A stretch of DNA of 30,422 nt from JBAXAM01 sp037142515 (GCA_037142515.1 JBAXAM010000015.1:1-30422); one strand, 5' to 3'; counted from the first letter of the stretch, positions 9,182 to 16,387 are shown. A program made the numbers and translations. The notes: generated by a model from the letters alone, not told the origin.

Positions 9182-9487
9182 AAAAACTGATTGCGGATAG
9201 ATAATCCGCAAAAAATGGTCTTTCTGTAATTCATCTTTGCACGCAATTTTTAAATCAATGCGTCGCTCACCAAGAATATCTCCTATTGCCACTAGAATCT
9301 CTGGTTTTTGCTGTAATAAAGATATCTTTGCGGCTTTATCACCCATTATTAGCAATAAGTCAATATCGCCGCCTTTCGCTTGAGAATCAACGCGACTACC
9401 AAACAAACGTAATTCGGCAGTTGTATCCACAACAAATAAATTAATACCAGTAATAATAGCTTCTACTTCTTGTTTTGTAAGACGCAT
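9167..9487 (-). CDS. MNT-domain nucleotidyltransferase, MntA-like antitoxin
   Basis: A 106-residue minimal nucleotidyltransferase. The active-site motif is LFGSRVDSQAKGGDIDLL: Gly30-Ser31, then nine residues, then Asp41-x-Asp43; a third acidic residue is Asp78 in ERRIDLK. In type VII TA systems such proteins add AMP to a tyrosine of the partner HEPN toxin and so neutralise it. The spacing before DxD is one residue shorter than the commonly quoted GSx10DxD. It starts 6 nt after the HEPN gene, with a weak ribosome-binding site, so translation is likely coupled. The same fold occurs in HI0073-like proteins of unclear role; the toxin-antitoxin reading rests on the partner. Confidence 0.8.
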   Translation of the reverse strand: MRLTKQEVEAIITGINLFVVDTTAELRLFGSRVDSQAKGGDIDLLLIMGDKAAKISLLQQKPEILVAIGDILGERRIDLKIACKDELQKDHFLRIIYPQSVFLHSF

Positions 9488-9493
9488 AGTCCA

Positions 9494-9913
9494 TTAATCC
9501 AACTTTATCGCTAAAAGACGAGGACATTCTTGTCTAAGACGCTGAAAAAAAAGAGCTAAGTCTTCTTCCGAATAGTCATGCACCGTAATGTTTCTAAGCT
9601 CGCGAATAACCATCCAAGCAGTAGCATTATCGATCAAACCCAGTTTTTCTCCTTGATTAACAAAATCACGCATACTCCCAGAAAAACCCGGATCATTCTT
9701 TAGTATCTGGATACGCAAATAGCGCGCCAAAAACATATCAGCAACTCTGGAAAAACGCGCGGCAAAACTTTCCCAAACCTCTAACGACTCATCATCTGAC
9801 TTTTCTGGATCGAATTTGATATCGGCAGTTTTTTTATAGCTATATGCAAGATGCGCTAAAGCCTTTTTCAGCCTATGCCGCTGCGTGTTCAGAAGCATTT
9901 CATAATCAGTCAT
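9494..9913 (-). CDS. HEPN-domain protein, HepT-like toxin / HI0074-like nucleotidyltransferase partner
   Basis: A 139-residue all-helical HEPN protein. It carries the catalytic RNase motif R-x4-H-x-Y intact as RNITVHDY (Arg107, His112, Tyr114); this tyrosine is the residue AMPylated by MntA in HepT/MntA pairs. An in-frame ATG at 9988 exists but lies inside lepA, so ATG 9913 (MTDYEMLLNT) is preferred. There is no Shine-Dalgarno sequence, and a promoter -10 box ends 6 nt before this ATG, so the mRNA is probably leaderless. It has its own promoter although it lies 22 nt behind lepA. Whether it is an active toxin is inferred from the intact motif and the adjacent MNT gene. Confidence 0.8.
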   Translation of the reverse strand: MTDYEMLLNTQRHRLKKALAHLAYSYKKTADIKFDPEKSDDESLEVWESFAARFSRVADMFLARYLRIQILKNDPGFSGSMRDFVNQGEKLGLIDNATAWMVIRELRNITVHDYSEEDLALFFQRLRQECPRLLAIKLD

Positions 9914-9919
9914 GAAAAC

Positions 9920-9949
9920 ATTATAGCAGCCTTTCCTAATCCCGATCAA
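9920..9949 (-). promoter_or_regulatory. Promoter of the HEPN-MNT pair
   Basis: On the minus strand there is TTGATC (9949-9944), an 18-nt spacer and a perfect TATAAT (9925-9920). Transcription should begin at about 9913, which is the A of the HEPN start codon. The -35 box lies inside the last codons of lepA. Confidence 0.6.
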
Positions 9950-11738
9950 CTTTAAGAATTGCAACGAAGGCTTCTTGCGGAATATCAACTCTACCCACGC
10001 GTTTCATGCGTTTTTTGCCTTCTTTTTGCTTTTCAAGCAACTTACGCTTACGAGTTATATCACCACCATAGCATTTAGCTAGAACATTTTTACGCAAAGC
10101 TTTTACTGTCTGCCGTGTAATAATACGCGAACCAATTGCCGCCTGGATTGCAACTTCAAACATTTGCTGAGGGATCACTTCTTTCATCGCCTCAACCAGT
10201 TTACGCCCACGATCATGAGCATTATCACGATGTATGATCAATGCTAACGCATCAACTTTTTCACCATTAATCAAAATATCAAGCTTTACTAAATCAGCTA
10301 CAGAAAAATGATCAAAACTGTAATCAAGCGAAGCATAACCACGACTAAGCGACTTTAAACGATCAAAAAAATCTAAAATCACCTCGCTCATCGGCAACAA
10401 ATAGCTCAAAGAAACCTGATTGCCAACAAAACTCATATGCACTTGCTGGCCGCGCCGATCCATACAAAGCTTCATAATACCACCCAAGTATTCTTTAGGA
10501 GTAAGAATATTAACCTGTACTATTGGCTCACGAATTTCTTGAATTGCCCCAATATCTGGCAACTCTGACGGATTCGAAATAGATAAAATTTTGCCGTCTT
10601 GCAATACCACTTCATAAACAACTGTTGGTGCCGAGGTAATTAAATTTAAATTATACTCGCGCTCAAGTCGCTCTTGCACAATTTCCATATGCAGCATACC
10701 CAAAAACCCACAACGAAAACCAAAACCGAGCGCCGTAGAGTTTTCTGGCTCATAAGATAATGATGCATCGTTTAAGCGCAGCTTAGAAAGAGCCTCACGA
10801 AAATCTTCAAAATCATCGGCACTAACAGGATATAAACCTGCATATACCTGAGGTTTAGCTTTTTTAAACCCAGCCAACTGTTCTTTTGCTGGATTATTAC
10901 TGTGCGTTAACGTGTCGCCAACAGGTGCGCCAAAAATGTCTTTTATATTAGCAACCACATAACCAACTTCACCCGTTGACAATTCACTAGTAACAAGTCG
11001 CTTCGGGGTAAAAACACCTATGACTTCTGCAAAATAATCTTTGCCCGTAGACATCACGCGAATTTTTTCACGCGTTTTGAGCACGCCATTCATAACGCGA
11101 ACAAGAGACACTACTCCCAAATAATTATCAAACCACGAGTCAATGATTAGGGCTTGCAGCGGCTTAGTTGGATCGCCCAGAGGAGGAGGAATGCGAGCAA
11201 TAATCGCTTCAAGTAATTCGGTAATCCCGATATTATTTTTAGCGCTGACTTTTAAGGAATCAGAAGCATCAATACCAATAATTTCTTCGACTTCATTTAT
11301 GACACGCTCGGGATCTGACTGCGGCAAATCTATTTTATTAATCACCGGAATTATTTCAAGATTGTGCGCGGCTGCCATATTACAAACAGCGACCGTCTGT
11401 GCTTCCACTCCTTGTGCAGCATCAACCAACAGCAATGCACCTTCACATGCTGCTAGCGATCTTGATACTTCATAAGAAAAATCAACATGACCGGGAGTAT
11501 CAATAAAATTCAATTGATATTCTTCGCCATCTTTAGCGCGATATTTTAAAGCTACGCTTTGCGCTTTAATTGTAATACCACGCTCTCGTTCAATATCCAT
11601 ACTATCTAGAACTTGATCTTGCATTTCACGTGATGTAAGACCACCGCAAATTTGAATAAAGCGATCAGCAAGCGTTGACTTGCCATGATCAATGTGGGCA
11701 ATTATACAAAAATTACGAATTTTACTTTGTTTACTCAT
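9936..11738 (-). CDS. lepA: Elongation factor 4 (LepA)
   Basis: A 600-residue translational GTPase that binds the ribosome and helps initiation and 30S biogenesis. G1 is AHIDHGKS at 14-21; DTPGHVDF and NKIDLP follow. The LepA-specific C-terminal domain ends in a very basic stretch (RKRKLLEKQKEGKKRMKRVG). Length is typical. It is the first gene of the minus-strand operon and is divergent from nadB across 41 bp. In most gammaproteobacteria lepB follows directly; here a HEPN-MNT pair intervenes. Confidence 0.98.
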   Translation of the reverse strand: MSKQSKIRNFCIIAHIDHGKSTLADRFIQICGGLTSREMQDQVLDSMDIERERGITIKAQSVALKYRAKDGEEYQLNFIDTPGHVDFSYEVSRSLAACEGALLLVDAAQGVEAQTVAVCNMAAAHNLEIIPVINKIDLPQSDPERVINEVEEIIGIDASDSLKVSAKNNIGITELLEAIIARIPPPLGDPTKPLQALIIDSWFDNYLGVVSLVRVMNGVLKTREKIRVMSTGKDYFAEVIGVFTPKRLVTSELSTGEVGYVVANIKDIFGAPVGDTLTHSNNPAKEQLAGFKKAKPQVYAGLYPVSADDFEDFREALSKLRLNDASLSYEPENSTALGFGFRCGFLGMLHMEIVQERLEREYNLNLITSAPTVVYEVVLQDGKILSISNPSELPDIGAIQEIREPIVQVNILTPKEYLGGIMKLCMDRRGQQVHMSFVGNQVSLSYLLPMSEVILDFFDRLKSLSRGYASLDYSFDHFSVADLVKLDILINGEKVDALALIIHRDNAHDRGRKLVEAMKEVIPQQMFEVAIQAAIGSRIITRQTVKALRKNVLAKCYGGDITRKRKLLEKQKEGKKRMKRVGRVDIPQEAFVAILKVDRD

Positions 11739-11779
11739 TACGTAAATTTACCAAAAATTATGGTATCATTGTACCCATA
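11739..11779. promoter_or_regulatory. Divergent lepA / nadB promoter region with small palindrome
   Basis: The 41-bp spacer holds an extended -10 for nadB (TGG then TATCAT at 11764-11769) and, overlapping it on the other strand, a lepA -10-like box TACAAT (11773-11768). Both lie within the inverted repeat GGTA-N6-TACC (11762-11775). No good -35 is visible for either gene. The nadB start would be near 11776, only about 4 nt before its ATG. Confidence 0.5.
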
Positions 11780-13318
11780 ATGAAAAATAATTATCACTAC
11801 GATGTTCTGATCATAGGTAGCGGCGCTGCTGGTTTAACCGCAGCACTAAACCTAACCAAATATTGCAAAGTTGCTATTTTATCCAAAGGCCCAATTAATG
11901 AAGGCAACACCACCCACGCACAAGGAGGAATCGCTGCGGTAATCACAGATAATGATAGCATTGAATCCCATATTGAAGATACTCTAAAATCTGGCGATGG
12001 GTTGTGTAATCCGGATGCAGTTAGGTTTGTCGTAAGCAATGCTAAAGATGCCATTAACTGGTTAGTTGCCCAAGGTGTGAACTTTAGCACCGAAGACGGT
12101 AAATTATTTCATCTTACTCGTGAGGGCGGACATAGCCAGCGTCGCGTACTGCATGCAGACGATGCTACTGGCCTTGAAATTGAAAACAGTTTAGTAAAGC
12201 AAATTCAAAGGCAATCAGCTGCTATTTTTACTGAATACACCGCCATTAACTTAATCAAACAACAGGATCGTTGCACTGGCGTTTATGCACTCAACAACCA
12301 AACCAATAGAGTGGAAGTTTTCCAAGCAAAAGCAGTAATACTCGCAACCGGCGGCGCCAGCAAAGTTTACCTTTATACAAGCAATCCTGACTGCGCAAGC
12401 GGCGATGGCATTGCCATGGCATGGCGCGCTGGCTGCCAAATTGCTAATATGGAATTCAATCAATTTCACCCAACTTGCCTTTATCATATGCAAGCAAAAT
12501 CATTTTTAATTACTGAAGCAGTGCGTGGTGAAGGTGGCAAACTACTCTTGCCAAACAGCGAGCGCTTTATGCCACGATTTGACCCACGCGCTGAACTTGC
12601 CCCACGAGATATTGTTGCGCGCGCAATTGATTTTGAAATGAAACGTCTTGGAATCGACTGCGTATATTTAGACATAAGCCATAAACCAAGAGATTTTATT
12701 ATCAAACATTTTCCTACTGTATATAAACACTGTCTTGAATTTGGCTTTGATCTAACAAAAAAACCTATCCCAGTTGTACCGGCAGCCCATTACACTTGCG
12801 GAGGCGTTGTAGTTGATAAACATGGCCGCTCTAGCTTGCCTGGTTTATATGCGATCGGGGAGACTTCTTGTACTGGTCTTCACGGCGCCAATCGTATTGC
12901 CAGCAATTCACTGCTCGAGTGTATTGTTTATGGCAAAGCCGCCAGCGACGATATCAAAGAGCAGCTTGCCCATATTGAAGCACCAAAGCCAGCAACTCCT
13001 TGGGATGAATCCCAAGTGACAAACTCTGACGAAGAAATTGTAGTAACTCATAACTGGGGAGAAGTACGACGTTTAATGTGGGACTATGTCGGCATTGTTC
13101 GCACTAATAAACGCCTGGAACGAGCGCGTCACAGGATAGAACTGCTCAAATCTGAAATCCAAGAATACTATAGCAACTTTAAAGTGAGCAAAAATCTTAT
13201 TGAGCTACGTAACCTAGTCATTGTTGCAGACCTAATTATTAGCTCTGCAGCAGCGAGAAAAGAAAACTGTGGATTGCATTACAACTTAGATTATACAGTA
13301 GCAAAATCGGCACGTTAA
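11780..13318 (+). CDS. nadB: L-aspartate oxidase
   Basis: A 512-residue FAD enzyme that oxidises L-aspartate to iminoaspartate, the first step of de novo NAD synthesis. The dinucleotide-binding motif GSGAAG is at 13-18; the family motifs THAQGGIAA (45-53), ITEAVRGEGG and RIASNSLLE are present. The frame is open upstream to 11675, but that extension runs antisense through the lepA 5' end and lies upstream of the promoter, so ATG 11780 (MKNNYHYDVL) is chosen. No Shine-Dalgarno sequence precedes it. No nadA or nadC is nearby. The IS begins 18 nt after its stop. Confidence 0.95.
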   Translation: MKNNYHYDVLIIGSGAAGLTAALNLTKYCKVAILSKGPINEGNTTHAQGGIAAVITDNDSIESHIEDTLKSGDGLCNPDAVRFVVSNAKDAINWLVAQGVNFSTEDGKLFHLTREGGHSQRRVLHADDATGLEIENSLVKQIQRQSAAIFTEYTAINLIKQQDRCTGVYALNNQTNRVEVFQAKAVILATGGASKVYLYTSNPDCASGDGIAMAWRAGCQIANMEFNQFHPTCLYHMQAKSFLITEAVRGEGGKLLLPNSERFMPRFDPRAELAPRDIVARAIDFEMKRLGIDCVYLDISHKPRDFIIKHFPTVYKHCLEFGFDLTKKPIPVVPAAHYTCGGVVVDKHGRSSLPGLYAIGETSCTGLHGANRIASNSLLECIVYGKAASDDIKEQLAHIEAPKPATPWDESQVTNSDEEIVVTHNWGEVRRLMWDYVGIVRTNKRLERARHRIELLKSEIQEYYSNFKVSKNLIELRNLVIVADLIISSAAARKENCGLHYNLDYTVAKSAR

Positions 13319-13330
13319 GATTCTTATTGC

Positions 13331-13336
13331 TTTTAG
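13331..13336 (+). repeat. Left target-site duplication TTTTAG
   Basis: The 6 bases TTTTAG directly abut the left inverted repeat and are repeated exactly at 15191-15196 on the other side of the element. Confidence 0.85.
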
Positions 13337-13350
13337 CTTATCTTCTTAGT
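13337..13350 (+). repeat. Left terminal inverted repeat of the IS
   Basis: CTTATCTTCTTAGT, identical over 14 of 14 bases to the reverse complement of 15177-15190; similarity stops after that. Confidence 0.88.
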
Positions 13351-13364
13351 AGTTAATTAGCTGT

Positions 13365-13398
13365 AGCCCAGACCTGGCGATGGATATGGGCTTTTTTT
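13365..13398 (+). terminator. Rho-independent terminator inside the left IS end
   Basis: The stem AGCCCA (13365-13370) pairs with TGGGCT (13387-13392), with extra CC/GG pairing inside the loop, and ends in a run of seven T (13392-13398). It would stop nadB transcription before it reaches the transposase. Confidence 0.75.
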
Positions 13399-13400
13399 GA

Positions 13401-13447
13401 TTTCCAAATATAGCCATACATTGGAAACAAATTACTAACAAATTACT
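13401..13447 (+). repeat. Inverted repeat followed by an 11-bp tandem repeat upstream of the transposase
   Basis: TTTCCAA (13401-13407) and TTGGAAA (13421-13427) form an inverted repeat. AACAAATTACT then occurs twice in tandem (13426-13436 and 13437-13447). They may be protein-binding sites controlling the transposase; the function is unknown. Confidence 0.55.
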
Positions 13448-13475
13448 TGATTTATAGTAAACTTAGTGATATATA
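13447..13475 (+). promoter_or_regulatory. Transposase promoter
   Basis: TTGATT (13447-13452), a 17-nt spacer and TATATA (13470-13475) preceded by TGA, an extended -10. The expected start is about 13482, the A of the transposase ATG. No Shine-Dalgarno sequence is present. Confidence 0.5.
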
Positions 13476-13481
13476 GTAGCC

Positions 13482-15132
13482 ATGAAAGATAGAGGCATAC
13501 ACTTGGAGATTCAGCAACACCGCCAGAATCACTATGGTTTACTAAGAACCACCTATTGGGATAAGGAAGAGAAAAAAATAAAACATACTTCTCACGGAAG
13601 ACTCACTGGCCTTGGTTATGAAAAACTAAAACTCATACAAGCCGTTTTAAAAGGAGAAGCAAAATTATCAACGCCAAGCGATATGCCGCGAGTACGCCGT
13701 AGCAAGGAATATGGCGCAGTATATTCTGTCATGCAATTAGCTAAAGAGTTGGAATTGGATAAGGCGATATATTCTAAACCAAACGAACAGTGGATAAAGG
13801 ATTGCTTAACAATGATAATAGGTAGGCTTGTTTATGCTGGCAGTAAACTGGCTTTGTCTAACAGATACAAAGATACAGCGCTATGGGAGCTATGTGGAGT
13901 TGATGGGGCGGTTGATGTTGATACACACTGCTATGCTAGCATGGATCGTTTGTTGGAAAGACAAGAAGCTATACAAAAAAATTTAGCAAAAAAGCATTTT
14001 ACCGGTAATGCGTTAGTTTTATACGACATAACCAGCAGTTACTTTGAGGGTGAATACAACGAAAGCAATATAGTAAAATTTGGTTATAATCGTGATCATA
14101 AACGCGGATACGAGCAGATGGTTATAGGTCTTGTCTGTACATCGCAAGGATGTCCTATTAGCATAGAAGTTTTTCCAGGAAATACAAAAGATGAAACAAC
14201 AGTCGTCGATAAAATTAATAAGCTCAAACAAACCTATAAAATAGAGGAACTAATTTTTGTTGGCGACAGAGGCAATGGTAACTAAGGCTAATCTAGAAAA
14301 AATTAATAGCGTAAAAGGGTTAAATACCATATCGGCTCTTACGCACCCGCAAATAAAAGAGCTGTTGTCTAGGAAAGTTGTACAAATAGACATGTTTGAT
14401 GATAAAGATATTATAGAAGTTGTTGATCCTGATAACACAAAGAGTCGCTACTGTCTTTGTCGTAATCCTGAAAGTGCTAGGCGTGAAACCAATACTAGAA
14501 ATGCTCTGCTTACAAAAACATCAGAAGGGCTTAATAAAATAGCATTATCAAAAAGAAAAGCGACAACAGAAGAGATATCTTCTAGAGTCGGTAAATTGCT
14601 AAGCAAAACCAAGATGGGTAAATTTATTACATGGGAGGTTCTTGATAAAAAGTTACAGTGGTCGCTAAACGCAGATCTTATAGACACCGAGCAATTAATA
14701 GATGGCTGTTATATCATTGTCTCTGATGTGCCGCAGGAAAAAATGCAATCACAAGAAATTGTTGCGTCCTACAAAAAACTCGCTTTGGTTGAAAAAGCTT
14801 TTCGCAATCTTAAAACGGTTCAGCTTGAAGTTAGGCCTGTGTATCATAAAACTGACGACAGAATACGTTGCCATGTATTTATTTGTATGTTGGCCTATTA
14901 TCTCCAGTGGCATATGACACATCGGTTGCAGGCCTTATTTGACAATAACGACAAATACAAAAAACGATTTTGGACTTTTGAAAATATAATTGAAAGATTA
15001 AAAAGTATTCGCAGAGAAGAAGTAAGTGTAGCGGGAGCAACATATAAAATAGTTACAGAGCCAGACAAAGATCAGATAAAAATATTAGATTTACTCAAAG
15101 TAAAACTGCATAGCCATACAATGGAAAAATGA
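13482..15132 (+). pseudogene. IS1634-like DDE transposase, frameshifted by one extra A
   Basis: Two overlapping frames (13482-14285 and one continuing from 14275 to 15132) together make one transposase. The first frame ends FVGDRGNGN; the second resumes MVTKANLEKI. Removing one A of the AA at 14274-14275 restores GDRGMVTKANLE and gives one protein of 549 residues, the usual family length. Catalytic residues then are Asp182 (YDITSSYFEG), Asp262 (VGDRG) and Glu437 in LALVEKAFRNLK. The site (GGC AAT GGT) is not a slippery run, so programmed frameshifting is unlikely. A sequencing error is the other explanation. The first frame alone lacks the catalytic Glu, so the copy is probably inactive unless helped in trans. 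Confidence 0.88.
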
Positions 15133-15140
15133 TTTTGCTT

Positions 15141-15166
15141 AAAACCCAAGCCTAGCAAGGGTTTTT
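15141..15166 (+). terminator. Terminator after the transposase, inside the right IS end
   Basis: AAAACCC (15141-15147) pairs with GGGTTTT (15159-15165) and T bases follow. The stem is nearly symmetric and could work on both strands, shielding the element from outside transcription. Confidence 0.6.
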
Positions 15167-15176
15167 ATTAGTTTTG

Positions 15177-15190
15177 ACTAAGAAGATAAG
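15177..15190 (-). repeat. Right terminal inverted repeat of the IS
   Basis: ACTAAGAAGATAAG, the exact reverse complement of the left repeat. A TTGACT at 15174-15179 overlaps it and points outward, but no -10 box stands at the right distance. Confidence 0.88.
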
Positions 15191-15196
15191 TTTTAG
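15191..15196 (+). repeat. Right target-site duplication TTTTAG
   Basis: Identical to 13331-13336 and directly abutting the right inverted repeat. Confidence 0.85.
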
Positions 15197-15208
15197 ACAA
15201 AACATCCT

Positions 15209-15249
15209 TACAATTCACAGCCTAAATTAACAAAAGAGAAAACAGGTCT
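15209..15249 (+). promoter_or_regulatory. Partial promoter and leader of the double-glycine peptide genes
   Basis: A -10-like TACAAT (15209-15214) lies 12 nt from the target duplication. No -35 stands at the right distance now. If the IS and one TTTTAG copy are removed, TTGCTT from the nadB side falls 16 nt upstream of TACAAT, giving a plausible original promoter. The leader holds a purine-rich ribosome-binding region (AAAGAG and AGG) before ATG 15250. Confidence 0.35.
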
Positions 15250-15567
15250 ATGAAAAACACCATTATTGAGTTAAATGAAAAAGAAGTTATCGACGTTAGT
15301 GGCGGAGGTCCGATGAAGGCATATATGCTAGGTGCTACCGTATATTGCTTGGGTGTCGTACTTACAAATGAAATATTTTCTGAAAAAATAGAATCAAAAG
15401 GGATCTTTTTCAATGCCTCTATGTGCGTCTTTGCCTTAATCATATCGTATGACGTTGGAGTGATGGGTAGGATGGCAGATATGCACCCGGCAGAACGAGA
15501 TCAAATAGTGCGAGAGCTATCAGCTACAGAAAGTGGTGATAGTATAATTGCTGCATATTGTGAGTGA
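15250..15567 (+). CDS. Small membrane peptide with double-glycine leader, bacteriocin-like (peptide 1)
   Basis: A 105-residue protein. Its N-terminus, ELNEKEVIDVSGGG at 7-20, fits the double-glycine leader consensus (hydrophobic and acidic residues, then GG) cut by C39 peptidase-containing ABC exporters; cleavage after Gly18-Gly19 would release about 86 residues. Two hydrophobic segments follow (about 24-39 and 52-72), separated by a charged loop, and then a hydrophilic tail. The mature part is longer than classic two-peptide bacteriocins and I recognise no family. Peptide 2 starts 12 nt downstream and has the same plan. No exporter or immunity gene is in the window. It could also be a signalling or contact-dependent membrane peptide; bacteriocin is inference. 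Confidence 0.65.
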   Translation: MKNTIIELNEKEVIDVSGGGPMKAYMLGATVYCLGVVLTNEIFSEKIESKGIFFNASMCVFALIISYDVGVMGRMADMHPAERDQIVRELSATESGDSIIAAYCE

Positions 15568-15579
15568 GGAGATTACATA

Positions 15580-15837
15580 ATGATACGAGAACTATGTAAA
15601 GCCGAGGTAGAAGCAGTTAATGGCGGTGAAAATAAGATTATGAGGAACTACTACTCTGGGGCACTAGCAACTTCAATTATATATGCGATAGGGTGTTCAA
15701 TAATCGAGCGTAAGACAATAGAAGATACCCTCTTACTTGTAGCGTTCAATGCCGTCATCGCAGTGTTGGCAACCGGAATCGTCCATGCAACTATATACTT
15801 ATCTGGTCATGGCGCCATGTTTACTGACCCAAAATAG
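15580..15837 (+). CDS. Small membrane peptide with double-glycine leader, bacteriocin-like (peptide 2)
   Basis: An 85-residue protein with a short leader MIRELCKAEVEAVNGG; cleavage after Gly15-Gly16 would release about 69 residues. Two hydrophobic segments (about 25-43 and 50-74) flank a charged loop, as in peptide 1, so the two may be paralogues or partner peptides. The ATG has a strong GAGGAG ribosome-binding site, better than that of peptide 1. It could instead be the immunity partner of peptide 1, but a double-glycine leader argues for export. No family is recognised. No terminator is seen before the convergent gene at 15892. Confidence 0.65.
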   Translation: MIRELCKAEVEAVNGGENKIMRNYYSGALATSIIYAIGCSIIERKTIEDTLLLVAFNAVIAVLATGIVHATIYLSGHGAMFTDPK

Positions 15838-15891
15838 ATACAACTCTGTCTTATCATAACACCATTCACACATATCCTTACATAGTATAAT

Positions 15892-16326
15892 TTATACAAA
15901 CAAATGCTCTTTCAAGCTCTCTGCTAATTTTGCTAATGGATATCTCGTATAATCTTTCGAGATGTGAACTATATCTGAAAGATGATTGTCGAGGTGCTTT
16001 CCAATTAGGCCATAAAAATGCGCCGGAGTAACTATAACTAAATGCTTGTATTGGTTTTTATCCCAACCAGATTTCAATTCATGCGCTAATTGAATGGCAA
16101 AATGCTCAGCTTCAATTTCCCTAGGATCACTCTTAGCGTAAGAACCACGCACACCACTATCCGTTTTATAATGCCCTGGTTTATCAGACATTAATTCCGC
16201 GGCTTTTTTACGACTATTCGGATGTTCTAATTCACGTAATAATTTTAGCTTATCAACAACACGTAAATTTTCTGAGGTTAAAAATTTGGCTTCTGCAGAA
16301 TTAGCGATCAATATCCATGTAATCAT
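15892..16326 (-). CDS. 'Host attachment' family protein (PF10116-like)
   Basis: A 144-residue cytoplasmic protein with the family pattern: N-terminal ILIANSAEAKFL, a basic middle with LMSDKPGHYKT and DPREIEAEHFAIQLAHEL, then HLVIVTPAHFYGLIGKHL and a C-terminal KDYTRYPLAKLAE. The family was named from a plant-attachment mutant; its fold is related to release-factor-like domains and its role is not settled. No signal peptide or membrane segment supports a surface role. It has its own promoter and a GGAG ribosome-binding site, and is divergent from the STT3-like gene. Confidence 0.75.
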   Translation of the reverse strand: MITWILIANSAEAKFLTSENLRVVDKLKLLRELEHPNSRKKAAELMSDKPGHYKTDSGVRGSYAKSDPREIEAEHFAIQLAHELKSGWDKNQYKHLVIVTPAHFYGLIGKHLDNHLSDIVHISKDYTRYPLAKLAESLKEHLFV

Positions 16327-16356
16327 TTTGACTCCAATTAATTGTTGTTTTAAAAT

Positions 16357-16385
16357 ATTATAGTTGGTTTTAACTGCGCCCTCAA
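16357..16385 (-). promoter_or_regulatory. Promoter of the host-attachment family gene
   Basis: On the minus strand there is TTGAGG (16385-16380), a 17-nt spacer and TATAAT (16362-16357), giving a leader of about 30 nt with GGAG. A plus-strand -10-like TATTAT (16356-16361) for the STT3 gene overlaps it, so the two genes may compete for polymerase. Confidence 0.6.
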
Positions 16386-16387
16386 GT

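Larger units (their letters stand above)
13337..15190 (+). mobile_element. IS1634-like (IS4 superfamily) insertion sequence, 1854 bp
   Basis: Bounded by perfect 14-bp terminal inverted repeats (CTTATCTTCTTAGT at 13337-13350 and its complement at 15177-15190) and flanked by a 6-bp direct repeat TTTTAG. It carries one DDE transposase gene on the plus strand, interrupted by a single-base insertion. A rho-independent terminator lies inside each end. It sits between nadB and a double-glycine peptide pair. The clean ends and target duplication suggest a recent insertion. The family is called from the transposase motifs. Confidence 0.9.

Noticed and set aside
9914..9988. Longer start for the HEPN gene at 9988
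   Set aside because: It overlaps the conserved C-terminus of lepA, and a TATAAT box lies between it and the better start at 9913.
11675..11779. In-frame extension of nadB by 35 codons upstream
   Set aside because: It is antisense to the lepA 5' end, lies over the promoter region, and the family start fits ATG 11780 (MKNNYHYDVL).
14257..15132. Second transposase ORF as a separate gene, or programmed frameshifting
   Set aside because: The two frames join into one family-length protein by removing a single A within a conserved motif, and the junction has no slippery run.
15174..15214. Hybrid promoter made by TTGACT at the right IS end
   Set aside because: No -10 box lies 15-19 nt downstream; TACAAT at 15209 is too far (29-nt spacer).
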